This document shows, piece after piece, positions 17,379-27,192 of a stretch of 64,000 nucleotides of DNA. Below the pieces are notes generated by a model. The model was not told the origin of the DNA, searched no databases, and saw only the letters and a list, made by a program, of their open reading frames with translations. Each line of letters begins with the position of its first letter. The first letter of the stretch is position 1. A program made the position numbers and the translations under genes. The stretch comes from JAVBMJ01 sp031552535 (GTDB lineage Bacteria; Bacteroidota; Bacteroidia; Bacteroidales; Rikenellaceae), in contig JAVBMJ010000025.1 in assembly GCA_031552535.1 (NCBI GenBank), positions 10,077 through 74,076 on the forward strand, given 5' to 3'.

Positions 17379-17860
17379 TTTCGGTGATTGTGGCCGTTGC
17401 CCGCGGCGGAGTCATCGGGGGCGGCAATGCGTTGTTGTGGCACATCACAGAAGATCTGCGCCGGTTCAAGGCTATCACACTCGGGCATCCGGTGGTGATG
17501 GGCCGCAAAACATGGGAATCGCTCGGGCGCCCGCTACCGGGACGCGCCAATGTGGTGGTTACGCGCGACAGGAATTACACGGCTGAAGGATGCAGCGTCG
17601 TACATTCGCTGGAAGAAGCCCTGGCCCTGTTTACGCCTGCGGAGGAGGTATTCATTATCGGCGGCGGCGAACTGTATGCACAGGCGATGCCCATAGCCGA
17701 CAGGCTCTATCTCACCGGGGTGGATGCCACGTTCGAAGGCGACACCTTCTTCCCGCAATGGGATCGCGGGCTGTGGCGTATAACCAGTACGGAACACCAC
17801 CAGCACGGAGAAAAGTTCCCCCACCCTTTCACGTTTACCGACTACGAACGGATCAGATAG
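17375..17860 (+). CDS. folA: dihydrofolate reductase
   Basis: 161 residues. The frame is open upstream inside thyA, but the ATG at 17375 overlapping the thyA stop gives the canonical start MISVIVAVARGGVIG. Family motifs are present: W-H-I-T-E-D-L-R-R-F-K (the acidic catalytic residue), VVMGRKTWES for NADPH binding, and FIIGGGELYAQA. It regenerates tetrahydrofolate after ThyA. It also matters for trimethoprim sensitivity, but no resistance features can be read by eye. Confidence 0.97.
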   Translation: MISVIVAVARGGVIGGGNALLWHITEDLRRFKAITLGHPVVMGRKTWESLGRPLPGRANVVVTRDRNYTAEGCSVVHSLEEALALFTPAEEVFIIGGGELYAQAMPIADRLYLTGVDATFEGDTFFPQWDRGLWRITSTEHHQHGEKFPHPFTFTDYERIR

Positions 17861-17873
17861 CGCCAACACAATA

Positions 17874-17923
17874 AGAAGCTGTCTTGAATTTATTAATCCC
17901 GTTAACAAATCCAAACAGCTTCT
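17874..17923 (-). repeat. short internally deleted copy of the AGAARCTGTTT repeat
   Basis: 50 bases with ends AGAAGCTGTCT (17874) and AAACAGCTTCT (17913-17923). The last 22 bases are the exact reverse complement of the left end of the 163-base copy at 15503. This suggests a deletion derivative about 2.4 kb away. Confidence 0.75.
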
Positions 17924-17946
17924 AAAAATCTGTTGGGCTTTATATA

Positions 17947-17988
17947 AAGATCCGCCTGATTCTCCGATGGAAAATCAGGCGGATCTTT
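17947..17988. terminator. bidirectional intrinsic terminator between folA and the PUL
   Basis: A perfect 16-bp stem: AAAGATCCGCCTGATT (17947-17962) pairs with 17973-17988, with a 10-base loop and A/T flanks on both sides. It separates the rightward thyA-folA transcript from the leftward PUL transcript. Confidence 0.88.
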
Positions 17989-17998
17989 ACGTTACCTC

Positions 17999-18039
17999 AG
18001 AGTTTGTCTAAATTTCCTATGGAGAATCAGACAGCCTCT
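17999..18039. repeat. short palindromic repeat, AGAGtttGTCTAAATTTCC type
   Basis: Left end AGAGTTTGTCTAAATTTCC (17999-18017), right part ending ACAGCCTCT at 18039, imperfectly palindromic. It lies two bases beyond the stop of the leftward lipoprotein gene. It matches the reverse complement of part of the element at 2578-2644 and resembles those at 45678 and 47208. Confidence 0.65.
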
Positions 18040-18041
18040 TA

Positions 18042-19352
18042 TTATTTGTCATTTATCACGAGCCGGGGTTTCTGGTCCTGTGCCGACGATTTATTACTGC
18101 TGATGACCTGCAGGTCGGCGCCCGACTTCTTGGTCATTATGAATCCCACCTGCTTCGTACCGGCGTCGAGGCGTGATTTTATGAAAGCGGTCATGTCTAT
18201 CGTGGTGAACTGTCCGCCGGTGAATGTCACGCTCCTGTCTTCGAGGGAAGCTATGGCCCCGTTTTTCACCGGTTTAACGGAGGATCCCTGTACGAGCGAA
18301 GCAAAATCGGTGTCGTAGGCGGTGAAAGTACATGTCTGGTCGGCGTTGGCCCAAAGCATAAACTCTATCGTCCCCAGTTGCGAGGTAGGTTTGGCGAATG
18401 ACGTAAGGTCGATGTAGTAGTATATGTCGCCGTCGGCACCAGTACTCCACACCATAGGCGTTTTGTTTCCGATAACCGACTTCGAGGCGTTCCAGAACAG
18501 GTCCCCCATCATGAAGGTATACGGACCGCTGTTGCCCGACTCTGTGCCCGACACCGCCACGCTGTAGCCATTGGTGCCTTCCGTCAGAATCTTTATATTG
18601 CCGCTTTTGGCACCGTCGAGCCCCGTAGCGGGGGCGAATACCACCCATATGTCGAGCGGTGAACCCGGGGCAAAATCGGCTTTCGGTATTTCGAGTCCCA
18701 TTGAAAAAGGACCTGCCTGAGAGCGCGCCAGCATGAAATTGGCGGGTGCCGTGACCGTTACGCTCTGGGTAAGGCCCGTGCAGGCGAGGGTGAATTTAGC
18801 CGGAGCGCTTTGCGCTCCGTTGTCCACTTTGCCGAAATCGGACATCGCGGCGACACTCGGAGTTATGATCAACCCCTCCACTGTGTTGTTCATATTTTTT
18901 ATAGTCAGGTCGTGGGAGTATTTTCCCCCGACCATCACCCCTCCCGACCAATCGCAAAGAGCGAAGTTCACCTTCTTGTCGGCGAGGCTTTTCAGATCGT
19001 TCTTTGCGGTGATCCTGATCGATACTCCCTGCTCTCCGGCGGGGAGCGCAATGTCGATATACCCGTCCACGACAGATGGCGAGGTTGTGAAGTCGGTCCC
19101 GTAAGAGGTCCCCACGGCCGGAGTCACCTTTACACGGAACTTACCCCCGGAGGTCGAAGGGCCGTTATAGATTGTAACGGCGATATCGACCGGCGTGGCG
19201 GAGGTCTCTTCGACCGAGGAGACTTTCTCTACGAAGTTCACCGACGGCAGGTCGTTCTTATATTGCTCCGTGGGCAAAATACCCTCGTCGCAGCCCGTGA
19301 AAGCGGCCAATGCGGATGCGGCTAAAATAGCGTATAATATTCTACGTATCAT
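18042..19352 (-). CDS. PUL surface lipoprotein, DUF1735-like N-domain and possible carbohydrate-binding C-domain
   Basis: 436 residues. The lipoprotein signal ends AAFTGC (Cys20), followed by DEG, which favours surface export in Bacteroidota. Residues 35-140 (VNFVEKVSSVEET ... VKVTPAVGTSYGTDF) resemble the DUF1735-type domain of surface glycan-binding proteins. Residues 150-275 form a beta-sandwich-like repeat, and residues 280-436 (GPYTFMMGDLFW ... KPRLVIND) resemble a DNRLRE/CBM96-like sandwich; this last assignment is tentative. It is the last PUL gene, 16 bases after susD, the usual place of a surface glycan-binding protein. Confidence 0.72.
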   Translation of the reverse strand: MIRRILYAILAASALAAFTGCDEGILPTEQYKNDLPSVNFVEKVSSVEETSATPVDIAVTIYNGPSTSGGKFRVKVTPAVGTSYGTDFTTSPSVVDGYIDIALPAGEQGVSIRITAKNDLKSLADKKVNFALCDWSGGVMVGGKYSHDLTIKNMNNTVEGLIITPSVAAMSDFGKVDNGAQSAPAKFTLACTGLTQSVTVTAPANFMLARSQAGPFSMGLEIPKADFAPGSPLDIWVVFAPATGLDGAKSGNIKILTEGTNGYSVAVSGTESGNSGPYTFMMGDLFWNASKSVIGNKTPMVWSTGADGDIYYYIDLTSFAKPTSQLGTIEFMLWANADQTCTFTAYDTDFASLVQGSSVKPVKNGAIASLEDRSVTFTGGQFTTIDMTAFIKSRLDAGTKQVGFIMTKKSGADLQVISSNKSSAQDQKPRLVINDK

Positions 19353-19368
19353 TGATTTTTCGTTTTTA

Positions 19369-21003
19369 TCAGTTTGACCATCCCGGATTGTTATCCCCGA
19401 GCGCCGGGTTGAGCGTAAAGGCCTGGTTTGGTACGGGGAAGAGGTAATGCTTGTCCTGCACCGTCACGGATTGCTTGTAGTTGACGCCCGACTTCGCCGC
19501 CTCTACGTACTCCTTGAGTGTGCCCGTGCGGACGAGGTCGTACCAGCGGTAGCCCTCGAAATAAAGCTCCTTGCGCCGCTCATCCATGACGGCTGTTTTG
19601 AAGGCTTCGTAAGAGGTGGGGATCGTCGAAGCGGTTATCCCCGCCCGTTCGCGTATACGTTTGAGATACTCGCGCGCTTCGGCATCGGGACCGTTACCCG
19701 CCTCGTTGGCGGCCTCGGCATAGAGAAGCATCACATGGGCCAGGCGTATCATCTTGTAATGTGCGCGCGACTCTTTGGCATGCAGCAGGTTGCGGGAAAA
19801 AATCGTGGAATCGGCATATTTGGTACTACTCCATACTTCGAGGTTGATATTTCCAAACGAACCGTTGATCGAGCGCTGCAGCGTATGCAGGCGTTTATCG
19901 ACGGGGAAAGCGTCGAATTTGGCCTTCAACTCTGGAGTCAACGACCAGCGGCCCAGGGTATTGGTCAGGAAGCGGGCTTTGCCTGTGGCGGGATCGGTGC
20001 CGTAGAACATTCCCCTGAATGGCTGCTCGCCGGTAGCCGGATCCTTATAGGTATCGTAGCTGTTCTGAACATCGGGGCACGCCTCGACAGCGAACTGGTT
20101 GGTCATGTTGACCGCTTCTAATATCGATTCCACGCAGTTGTTCCCCTCGACGGTGAACATCTTCCGGTAATCGGCAAAAAGGCTGTAACCCGGCATGGCG
20201 ATCACATCGGCAGCGTAACCGGCTGCTTTGCGGTACATCTCCGTACGCGACATCCCATCGAACTGGTCTTTGACATCGTTGTAAACCCTGCCCGCCATCG
20301 TCAGGTAGACCTCGGCAAGCAGCGATTTGGCGGCAGCCGATGAGAATCGCCCCGCACCCTCGCTGTGACGCATAGGAAGTACCCCGGCGGCAAATTCCAG
20401 GTCGTCGACCACCATGCGGTAGATCAGTTTGGCCGGCTGGCGTTTGAGTTCGGCGCTGTTGACATCGACATCCGAAGTTATCACTGGGCCGTCGCCGAAC
20501 AGCCTCACGTAATTGAAGTAGCAGAAAGCCCTGATGCCGCGCGCTTCCGCCTCCATCTGGCGCAGGAAGTCCTTGTCGGCCACGGGCGAGGTTTCGATAT
20601 TGCGAAGCACGAAGTTACAATTTTTAATGCCGAGAAAATGGCTGAAATACATAGCAGCGATATTTTCGTTGTCGGCGTCGAACTGGTAGGTATCCATCAC
20701 CACCCTCGGGTTGTTATTGGTGTTTCTTATCCAGCAGTCGTCGCCCGGCACCTCGGTCAACAGGAACATGTAACGTTGTGCCGACGGGGTGATCCCGTAG
20801 GCAGGAATGCCTCCCTGCGTTTTAAACGAGGCTTCGGTGAAGATCGAGTAGCAACCGCGCGTTGCGGCCAGAACCCCGCTCTGCGAGTTGAAGATCAGAT
20901 CGGGCGCAGCCGAACTGCGCACATCCTCGTCGAGGAACCCGGCGCACGAAAATCCAAGGCCGGCAAACAGTAAACAAGCTATGGTATGTTTTATCTTTTT
21001 CAT
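19369..21003 (-). CDS. SusD/RagB-family nutrient-binding outer-membrane lipoprotein
   Basis: 544 residues. Lipoprotein signal MKKIKHTIACLLFAGLGFSC (Cys20), then the typical N-terminal CAGFLDEDV. The middle has helical TPR-like segments (AEARGIRAFCYFNYVRLFGDGPVI), and the C-terminal region carries the hallmark RERAGI ... VMDERRKELYFEGYRWYDLVRTG. SusD proteins cap the SusC barrel and bind glycan at the cell surface. It lies 18 bases downstream of susC on the same strand, so it pairs with that transporter. Confidence 0.95.
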   Translation of the reverse strand: MKKIKHTIACLLFAGLGFSCAGFLDEDVRSSAAPDLIFNSQSGVLAATRGCYSIFTEASFKTQGGIPAYGITPSAQRYMFLLTEVPGDDCWIRNTNNNPRVVMDTYQFDADNENIAAMYFSHFLGIKNCNFVLRNIETSPVADKDFLRQMEAEARGIRAFCYFNYVRLFGDGPVITSDVDVNSAELKRQPAKLIYRMVVDDLEFAAGVLPMRHSEGAGRFSSAAAKSLLAEVYLTMAGRVYNDVKDQFDGMSRTEMYRKAAGYAADVIAMPGYSLFADYRKMFTVEGNNCVESILEAVNMTNQFAVEACPDVQNSYDTYKDPATGEQPFRGMFYGTDPATGKARFLTNTLGRWSLTPELKAKFDAFPVDKRLHTLQRSINGSFGNINLEVWSSTKYADSTIFSRNLLHAKESRAHYKMIRLAHVMLLYAEAANEAGNGPDAEAREYLKRIRERAGITASTIPTSYEAFKTAVMDERRKELYFEGYRWYDLVRTGTLKEYVEAAKSGVNYKQSVTVQDKHYLFPVPNQAFTLNPALGDNNPGWSN

Positions 21004-21021
21004 TATTCTCTCCTCCGCCTT

Positions 21022-24000
21022 TTAGAATGTGAACGATAATCCTCCTATCAACGAGGCGCTTACCGGGTATGTACTGTAGTCTATCCCGAGTTGCGTGTTG
21101 GAACCGGCCGAGAGGTTGGCTTCGGGATTCACTCCCGAATAACCGGTGACGGTCCACAGGTCGGTCCCCGTAACGAACAGTGTAAAACTGCTCAGGCGCA
21201 TGCTTCTCACCCACGCCCGTGGAAGCGAATAACGCAGGGTGACGTTACGCAACTTTATGAAGCTGCCGTCCTCGATATGTTTGTCGAGCATCTTGCCCAC
21301 GTTGGTATTCCCGGGCGAGGTGTGTGTCATACTATGATTTTCGGCCGTCCAGTAATTCACCAGATCGTGATCTCGGGCGTCGTCCACCATCAGTTTGTGT
21401 TTGTTGAAGTTCACCACATCGCCGCCGTAAGCTCCCGAGAAGAAGAACGACAATTCGAGATTTTTGTATACAAGCGTATTGCCGACGCCGAAGGTGAATT
21501 TTGGATTCGGATCGCCCAGCGCCACTTTATCGCGCGAATCGATATACCCGTCGCGGTTGGTATCCATAATCCTGAAGTCGCCGGGCTTGTCGCCCGAACG
21601 GCTCGGGTAATTGGCTATATCCTCGGCCGTCTGCCATATGCCGTTGGTCACCCATCCGTAGATAACTCCCACGGGGCGCCCCACTTCGAGGTAGATCGTC
21701 TCGGGCATATCTCCCGTCGAACGGTCGATGCGCGTGGCGTCACCCAGCGACACCACCTCGTTGCGGTTGCGGCTGAAGTTAAGGCTGGCATTCCACTGGA
21801 AGTTGCGGCCGGAAACCGGCATGCCCGACAACGTAACCTCGAATCCGCGGTTGGAGATCTCTCCGACGTTGGCTATCTTTACATCGTAGCCGGTTTCTGG
21901 AGACAGCGGCACGTTAAGCAGCAGGTCGCGGGTGATTTTATCGTAGTAGTCGAACGTAACGTGGAGCCTGTTCCCGAGCAGCGACATGTCCAGGCCGAGG
22001 TCCCACTGCGTGGTGGACTCCCATGAAAGGTTGTCGTTGGCCAGGTCCATCGCCCTGTAGATTTTCATCGTGGTTCCGTAAGGGTCTTTCGTCGTGGAGC
22101 TGAAGAAGCCCGTAGAACTCGACAGCAAACCCAGCGACTGGTAAGGTGAAATGGCTTCGCTTCCTGTAACGCCTACCGAAGCGCGCAGTTTAAGGTTGTC
22201 GAACACCCCGAGGCTCTTTACAAACCGCTCCTCTCCCAACCTCCAGCTCACGGCTGCCGACGGGAAGTAGGCCCATTTGTTGTTTTTGGCAAATTTCGAC
22301 GATCCGTCGGCGCGTCCGCTCACCGTAAAGAGATATTTGTCGCGGTAGACATAGTTGGCCCGTGCCAGGAACGACAACATCGTCGATTTTTTGTATCCCG
22401 ATCCTACCGTAATGTCCGACAACTCCACCGGGTTGCCCGCACTCAGGTTGTTCCACTCGTAACCGTCGGCTGCGAAATAGAGATTACCGCCGCTGAGCGA
22501 ATTGTTGACGTCGATCTGTGCCGTCTGCCCCAACACCACATTGATGCTGTGGTCGCCGGATACTTTTTTGTAAGTCAGCGTATTGACCCACTCGTAGGCG
22601 AGTCCCTCGTTCTGTGCCAGTTTGGCCGGAGTCATCACGTCGAGCGTCGACGGGGAGTAGGAACGGTCCCATTTGTTGTTCCTCATAAAAGAACCTTCGG
22701 TCCGGAACACGAAATCCCTGGCTATGGTGAAATTAAGGTAAGCCTGGGCGCTAAGCATCCCTCCCGACCCCTGGGTGCGGCGCTCCATGAGATATTGCAT
22801 CGGATTGCCCTTGATATTTTTACCATTGTTCGAATATATGTCCACGCCATTGGCATCGTCGAGGTTACCCGGGTTGAGACAGTAGTTGTACGAACCGTCG
22901 GTATTATATGGCGACACCAGCGGCGACATACGCAGAATCATCTGGTAGAAGCTGCCGTTGCCCACCGCGTTCTCTTCCGTATTACGGTAACGCGCCGTAA
23001 TTCCCATTTTAACTTTTTCTGACAGGTTGAAATCGAACGCCGCCCGTATATTCAGCCTTTTCAGATCGGAATTAGCACGTATAACACCCTGATTATACAT
23101 ATATTCAGCCGAGACATTGTAGCTATACTCCTTAGTTCCCCCTTCAACCGAAGCATAGTAGCTCTGCTTCATGGCGTTGCGGGTGGCTTCGCCCACCCAG
23201 TCGAAATCGGCCTGCGGATCGACCCTGTTGTCTATGTAGGCCGGATCGAAGGCGTTCCAGTAGTCGTAGGTTTCGGGGCCGTTCATCAGTTTTTGCTGCC
23301 TGACCATCCACTCGGCGCCCATATATGTGCGGAATGTGACTTTCGCCGACCTGGCCTGACCGCTTTTGGCACGCTTTGTTGTGACCAATATCACACCGTT
23401 CGCCCCACGTGCACCGTATATAGCTGTAGCCGAAGCGTCTTTCAGTACCTCTATCGACTCTATATCCTCGGGAGGAGTTGTTGCGGCGCCTCCGGCTGCG
23501 ATGAATCCGTCGACAACCCACAGCGGATCGTTGGAACCGCTTATCGAGTTGCCGCCACGTATACGCACCACATTGGTGCCGTCGCCGGGACCGCCTCCCG
23601 CGTTGGTGATCTGCACTCCGGCGACCTTTCCAACAAGGGCTCCGGTGACGCTTGCGCTCGACATCCGGACCACTTCGTCCGACTTCACGGAAGCCACCGA
23701 GCCGGTTAAATCGCGTTTTCTGACAACGCCGTATCCCACGACCACGACCTGGTCGATATCCTCGGCATTGGCTTTCAGTCCGACATTTATTTCGGTACGT
23801 GTTCCCACCGGCACAACCTCATCGGCATATCCTATATGCCTGAAAGTTAGAGATGCTCCGGCAGGGACATTGCGTAATTCGTAACTACCGCCCGTCCCGG
23901 TCGTCACGCCGGTCGTCGTTCCGGTTATGACAACGGTGGCTCCCACCACAGGCTCTTTGGTGTCGGCATCGGTCACCCGGCCGCTTACTCCGGCTGTCTG

Positions 24001-24075
24001 AGCCAGGGCCATGGTAGCCGGAAGAAGTGCCAAAGCTATCAGAAGCGGGATTTTGTGTAGGGTTTTAATCTTCAT
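21022..24075 (-). CDS. SusC/RagA-family TonB-dependent glycan transporter
   Basis: 1017 residues. Signal peptide ending MALAQ, then a carboxypeptidase-regulatory-like domain (VSGRVTDADTKEPVVGATV), a TonB-box region DQVVVVGYG, the plug domain (GSVASVKSDEVVRMSSASVTGAL ... ESIEVLKDASATAIYGARGANGVILVTTK) and a long beta-barrel ending in SLSFTF with a terminal Phe. It imports oligosaccharides across the outer membrane using TonB energy, with the SusD lid encoded next. The start is 12 bases after the stop of the GH2 gene in the same operon. Confidence 0.96.
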   Translation of the reverse strand: MKIKTLHKIPLLIALALLPATMALAQTAGVSGRVTDADTKEPVVGATVVITGTTTGVTTGTGGSYELRNVPAGASLTFRHIGYADEVVPVGTRTEINVGLKANAEDIDQVVVVGYGVVRKRDLTGSVASVKSDEVVRMSSASVTGALVGKVAGVQITNAGGGPGDGTNVVRIRGGNSISGSNDPLWVVDGFIAAGGAATTPPEDIESIEVLKDASATAIYGARGANGVILVTTKRAKSGQARSAKVTFRTYMGAEWMVRQQKLMNGPETYDYWNAFDPAYIDNRVDPQADFDWVGEATRNAMKQSYYASVEGGTKEYSYNVSAEYMYNQGVIRANSDLKRLNIRAAFDFNLSEKVKMGITARYRNTEENAVGNGSFYQMILRMSPLVSPYNTDGSYNYCLNPGNLDDANGVDIYSNNGKNIKGNPMQYLMERRTQGSGGMLSAQAYLNFTIARDFVFRTEGSFMRNNKWDRSYSPSTLDVMTPAKLAQNEGLAYEWVNTLTYKKVSGDHSINVVLGQTAQIDVNNSLSGGNLYFAADGYEWNNLSAGNPVELSDITVGSGYKKSTMLSFLARANYVYRDKYLFTVSGRADGSSKFAKNNKWAYFPSAAVSWRLGEERFVKSLGVFDNLKLRASVGVTGSEAISPYQSLGLLSSSTGFFSSTTKDPYGTTMKIYRAMDLANDNLSWESTTQWDLGLDMSLLGNRLHVTFDYYDKITRDLLLNVPLSPETGYDVKIANVGEISNRGFEVTLSGMPVSGRNFQWNASLNFSRNRNEVVSLGDATRIDRSTGDMPETIYLEVGRPVGVIYGWVTNGIWQTAEDIANYPSRSGDKPGDFRIMDTNRDGYIDSRDKVALGDPNPKFTFGVGNTLVYKNLELSFFFSGAYGGDVVNFNKHKLMVDDARDHDLVNYWTAENHSMTHTSPGNTNVGKMLDKHIEDGSFIKLRNVTLRYSLPRAWVRSMRLSSFTLFVTGTDLWTVTGYSGVNPEANLSAGSNTQLGIDYSTYPVSASLIGGLSFTF

Positions 24076-24087
24076 AGCAGGCTTGGT

Positions 24088-27000
24088 TTAGTTGGGTTTA
24101 AGGTTCTTGGGTATGGCTATTCCCATTTCGGGATTTACCGTGTAGATATTTCCGCTCAGGTGTACGCCGGGATTTATGGCATCGATACATTGCATCGCCT
24201 GGCGCTTCTCTTCGGGCGAAAAAGAGCTGTATTGAGGTCGCATCAACTCCACCGCACGTTCGAACGACCGGGCAAAAACACGGTAGAAATAGCGCGTGCG
24301 TTCATATTCTATGGTATCTGCATCGCTTTCGATCATTATCATCGTGTCGGCATCCCGCGGAATGGAAGCGATATGCCCGGCTTCGAGCCCTATGTCTACT
24401 GCCGTTCCGTCGACGAGCAGCGCCGTGGAGTAATATTCGCGCAACGAAGCGGCATAGTCGGGATGGAAATTACGCGCCTCTATAAGCCGCGCCAACATAC
24501 GCGCATCGTTGTAAGCGCGGGCGAAGAAATTGTAGTCGTCTTCGGTCAACTCGCCGCGGGTATTGATTATATACGACGTGAGGCGGTCGGCAAGTTTGGT
24601 AAACTCGACGCTGCGGCTGTCTATATTGGGGTTTCGGTCGAGCACGAAACGTATCATGGCCTCACGGTACTCATCATCGGACGAGGCCTCGATGTCGAAA
24701 GGCGTCACTATGCCGCGCATCTCTATCTCATAGACCACTTTTTCGCAGAATGCGGTGTCGCGCACCACTCCCCGGCGCCCCTCGTCGTCGAGGCGCGGTT
24801 CCGATATGCCTGTCGCGGAGCGTTTCACAGCTTGTGTGCGGATCGTCACCGTGGCCGGTTCGAGCCCCGGTGACGAAACACGGACGGTGATAGTGCCGGG
24901 ACGGTTAGTGGAACGCACCACGTTCGACACCGGGGCGTCGATGTATCCCGTACCCGACAGTTCCGATTTTTTGTTTATGTCCGTTTCATATAACGGACAC
25001 CCCACAAGCGTTCCCTCTCCCGAAACTTCCCACGTCAGGGGATGTGTGGCGCCATAGACGTGCACCCCTGCCTTATCTATTATATCTGCCGTAACGACAA
25101 CTATGCCCGAACGGTCGGCAGCAATATCGACATGCGATGCGGTTAGCGTGAGCTGTGCCGGAGCCCCGGCCATGGTTATGCTGTAACGTACTTTCTCTCC
25201 CCTCCTTGTCCCTTCGGCGCTGATCACTCCCCTCTCTACCGGTACCTCCGGAAATTCCACCGTGAAGAAATTCTCCTTCGACGGCCTCTGGCGTCCGACG
25301 CTGCGCCCGTTGACGAAGAGTTCCACCTCATCACAGTTGCTGTCTACCTGTATGGGCATGGCACGGCCCAGATACTGCTCCCTCCAGTGGTGCGGGTGTA
25401 TGAATATCATGCCCCGGTCGAGGTAGTTGGCCTGCCAGAGGTAGTACATGTATTTAGGCACGCGGTAGGCGTCGACCCATCCTTTGGCATTTATGTTTTT
25501 AAGTGGCGAATCCTTGTATATACGGTCGGCTCCGTGGTCGTTGTATATCCATGCCACTATATTTTTGTCGATCCGTCCGCGTATGCTTCCGCCGTCGACG
25601 CGTGCCATGCGGTGCTGCCACTCTTCGGTGCCGGCCTGCTGCCCGCTCTTGGCGACTTTTTTACTGCCGCGTCCCGGCTCCAGGTCGCGTACATCGCGGT
25701 TATACCATCCGCGGATGGTGACCCTCAGCAGATTCTCCATGTCGAGATTACGGGCCGTATGGTTAACATAATCGCCATAGCCCTCGCTCTTGCGCTCATG
25801 AATATAGCGCGTCGTGTCCTCTTCCACCACCCATCGCGAGTCGGCAGCGTCGCTGGTCTCGTTGCCCACGCTCCAGAACATTATCGACGGATGGTTGCGG
25901 TCGCGGCGGATCATCTCGCGCAGGTTTTGCTCCTGTACACGTTCGTCGAAATCTATCGACTTTATATTGGGCACCTCCTCGACCATGACTATTCCGTTAC
26001 GGTCGGAGTAGTCGTACACTATGGGATCGTTAGGGTAGTGACCGGCACGCATGAAATTATGTCCCAGATTATAGCGTATATCATCAAAATCACTGTAAGT
26101 CAACCATTTTGGAATAGCATCGCCGAGCCATGGATACTCCTGGTGGCGGTTGGTACCGTGAATATGCGTCTTGCGTCCGTTAACCACCAGCGTGTTGTCG
26201 GTATAATCCCAGTGGAAATAGCGGAATCCCAACGGGCTGAGGTAAGTGTCCGAAAGATGCCCTTCCGACCACACCTCGGTATGTACGCTATAGAGACTGG
26301 GGCGCTCCTGGCTCCACAGTTCGGGGTTCTTTATTGCACCCGTATGTTGTTCGAATGTGGCTATGGTTCCGTTTTCAACAGTTTGACTGCTCTCCATACG
26401 CTTTACTACACGGCCGTCGCTGCCGGTGATGATGCTTTTCACCGTTATGTTCCGGGCCGATCCCGAGTCGTTACCGACGAAAGTTTTAACTACCGCCCTG
26501 GCCTCAGAATCGCTCACGGCGGGGGTGGTTATGAAAGTTCCCCCCTCGTGTTTGTACGACCCCTGGAACGGGACATACACCGGCTCGGTGACGACAATCC
26601 TCACATCGCGGTAGATTCCTCCGTAGACGTCGAAATTCCCCGCCGTCGAGGGAGGTATCACGCCGAATTTGTCGTCGCGCCGATTCGAGACCTCCACGGC
26701 GATCACATTCTCCCGCCCGTAAACGATGTGTGGCGTGAGATCGAAATAAAAACCGGTATAACCGCCCTTGTGCTCCCCGAGCAGATGCCCGTTGAGGTAG
26801 ACGCGGCAATATTTCTGCACCCCGTCGAATTCGGCGAGTATTTTTTTACCGCGCAGACGCTCTTCCACGACTACGCGCTTGCGGTACCATCCCCAGCCAT
26901 TCCACCAGTAGGGGTCAACCCTCTCCGAGGCGGCCATGATAAACGGATGGATGTCGCCTGTGGTTTCGTAGGTCTGCCACGTGTGCGGCAGGGCTATCGC

Positions 27001-27192
27001 TTTCCAGAGCGAGTCGTCGAACTCCATGCCTGCCTTTGCCGTGTCGGGCTGGCCGGTGGGAAAATAGTTGAACGTCCAATCGGCATTGATGGTCTGCACG
27101 ACGCGTTTCTGCACAGGCTTATAGACCTGCGAAACAGAGATATCAGGCACCATTATAACGGCTGCCGCAAATAATAATTTTATCATCCTCAT
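24088..27192 (-). CDS. glycoside hydrolase family 2 enzyme with long helical C-terminal extension
   Basis: 1034 residues with a signal peptide (MRMIKLLFAAAVIMVPDISVSQ). Sugar-binding jelly-roll at about 30-200 (WWNGWGWYRK, GGYTGFYFDLT), an Ig-like domain at 205-325, then a TIM barrel with GTNRHQEYP and the acid/base region MFWSVGNET (Asn444-Glu445). The nucleophile is not obvious by eye; Glu in GTEEWQ is a candidate. Residues ~650-790 carry a further beta domain. About 240 C-terminal residues (from ATGISEPRLDDEG) are charged and helical, unlike typical GH2 tails. Likely a periplasmic beta-galactosidase-like enzyme acting after desulfation. It overlaps the upstream sulfatase by 4 bases. Confidence 0.85.
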   Translation of the reverse strand: MRMIKLLFAAAVIMVPDISVSQVYKPVQKRVVQTINADWTFNYFPTGQPDTAKAGMEFDDSLWKAIALPHTWQTYETTGDIHPFIMAASERVDPYWWNGWGWYRKRVVVEERLRGKKILAEFDGVQKYCRVYLNGHLLGEHKGGYTGFYFDLTPHIVYGRENVIAVEVSNRRDDKFGVIPPSTAGNFDVYGGIYRDVRIVVTEPVYVPFQGSYKHEGGTFITTPAVSDSEARAVVKTFVGNDSGSARNITVKSIITGSDGRVVKRMESSQTVENGTIATFEQHTGAIKNPELWSQERPSLYSVHTEVWSEGHLSDTYLSPLGFRYFHWDYTDNTLVVNGRKTHIHGTNRHQEYPWLGDAIPKWLTYSDFDDIRYNLGHNFMRAGHYPNDPIVYDYSDRNGIVMVEEVPNIKSIDFDERVQEQNLREMIRRDRNHPSIMFWSVGNETSDAADSRWVVEEDTTRYIHERKSEGYGDYVNHTARNLDMENLLRVTIRGWYNRDVRDLEPGRGSKKVAKSGQQAGTEEWQHRMARVDGGSIRGRIDKNIVAWIYNDHGADRIYKDSPLKNINAKGWVDAYRVPKYMYYLWQANYLDRGMIFIHPHHWREQYLGRAMPIQVDSNCDEVELFVNGRSVGRQRPSKENFFTVEFPEVPVERGVISAEGTRRGEKVRYSITMAGAPAQLTLTASHVDIAADRSGIVVVTADIIDKAGVHVYGATHPLTWEVSGEGTLVGCPLYETDINKKSELSGTGYIDAPVSNVVRSTNRPGTITVRVSSPGLEPATVTIRTQAVKRSATGISEPRLDDEGRRGVVRDTAFCEKVVYEIEMRGIVTPFDIEASSDDEYREAMIRFVLDRNPNIDSRSVEFTKLADRLTSYIINTRGELTEDDYNFFARAYNDARMLARLIEARNFHPDYAASLREYYSTALLVDGTAVDIGLEAGHIASIPRDADTMIMIESDADTIEYERTRYFYRVFARSFERAVELMRPQYSSFSPEEKRQAMQCIDAINPGVHLSGNIYTVNPEMGIAIPKNLKPN

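Noticed and set aside
25387..27174. 595-codon open frame on the plus strand
   Set aside because: It is the antisense shadow of the GH2 gene, has no recognisable motif and is caused by GC-rich codon bias.
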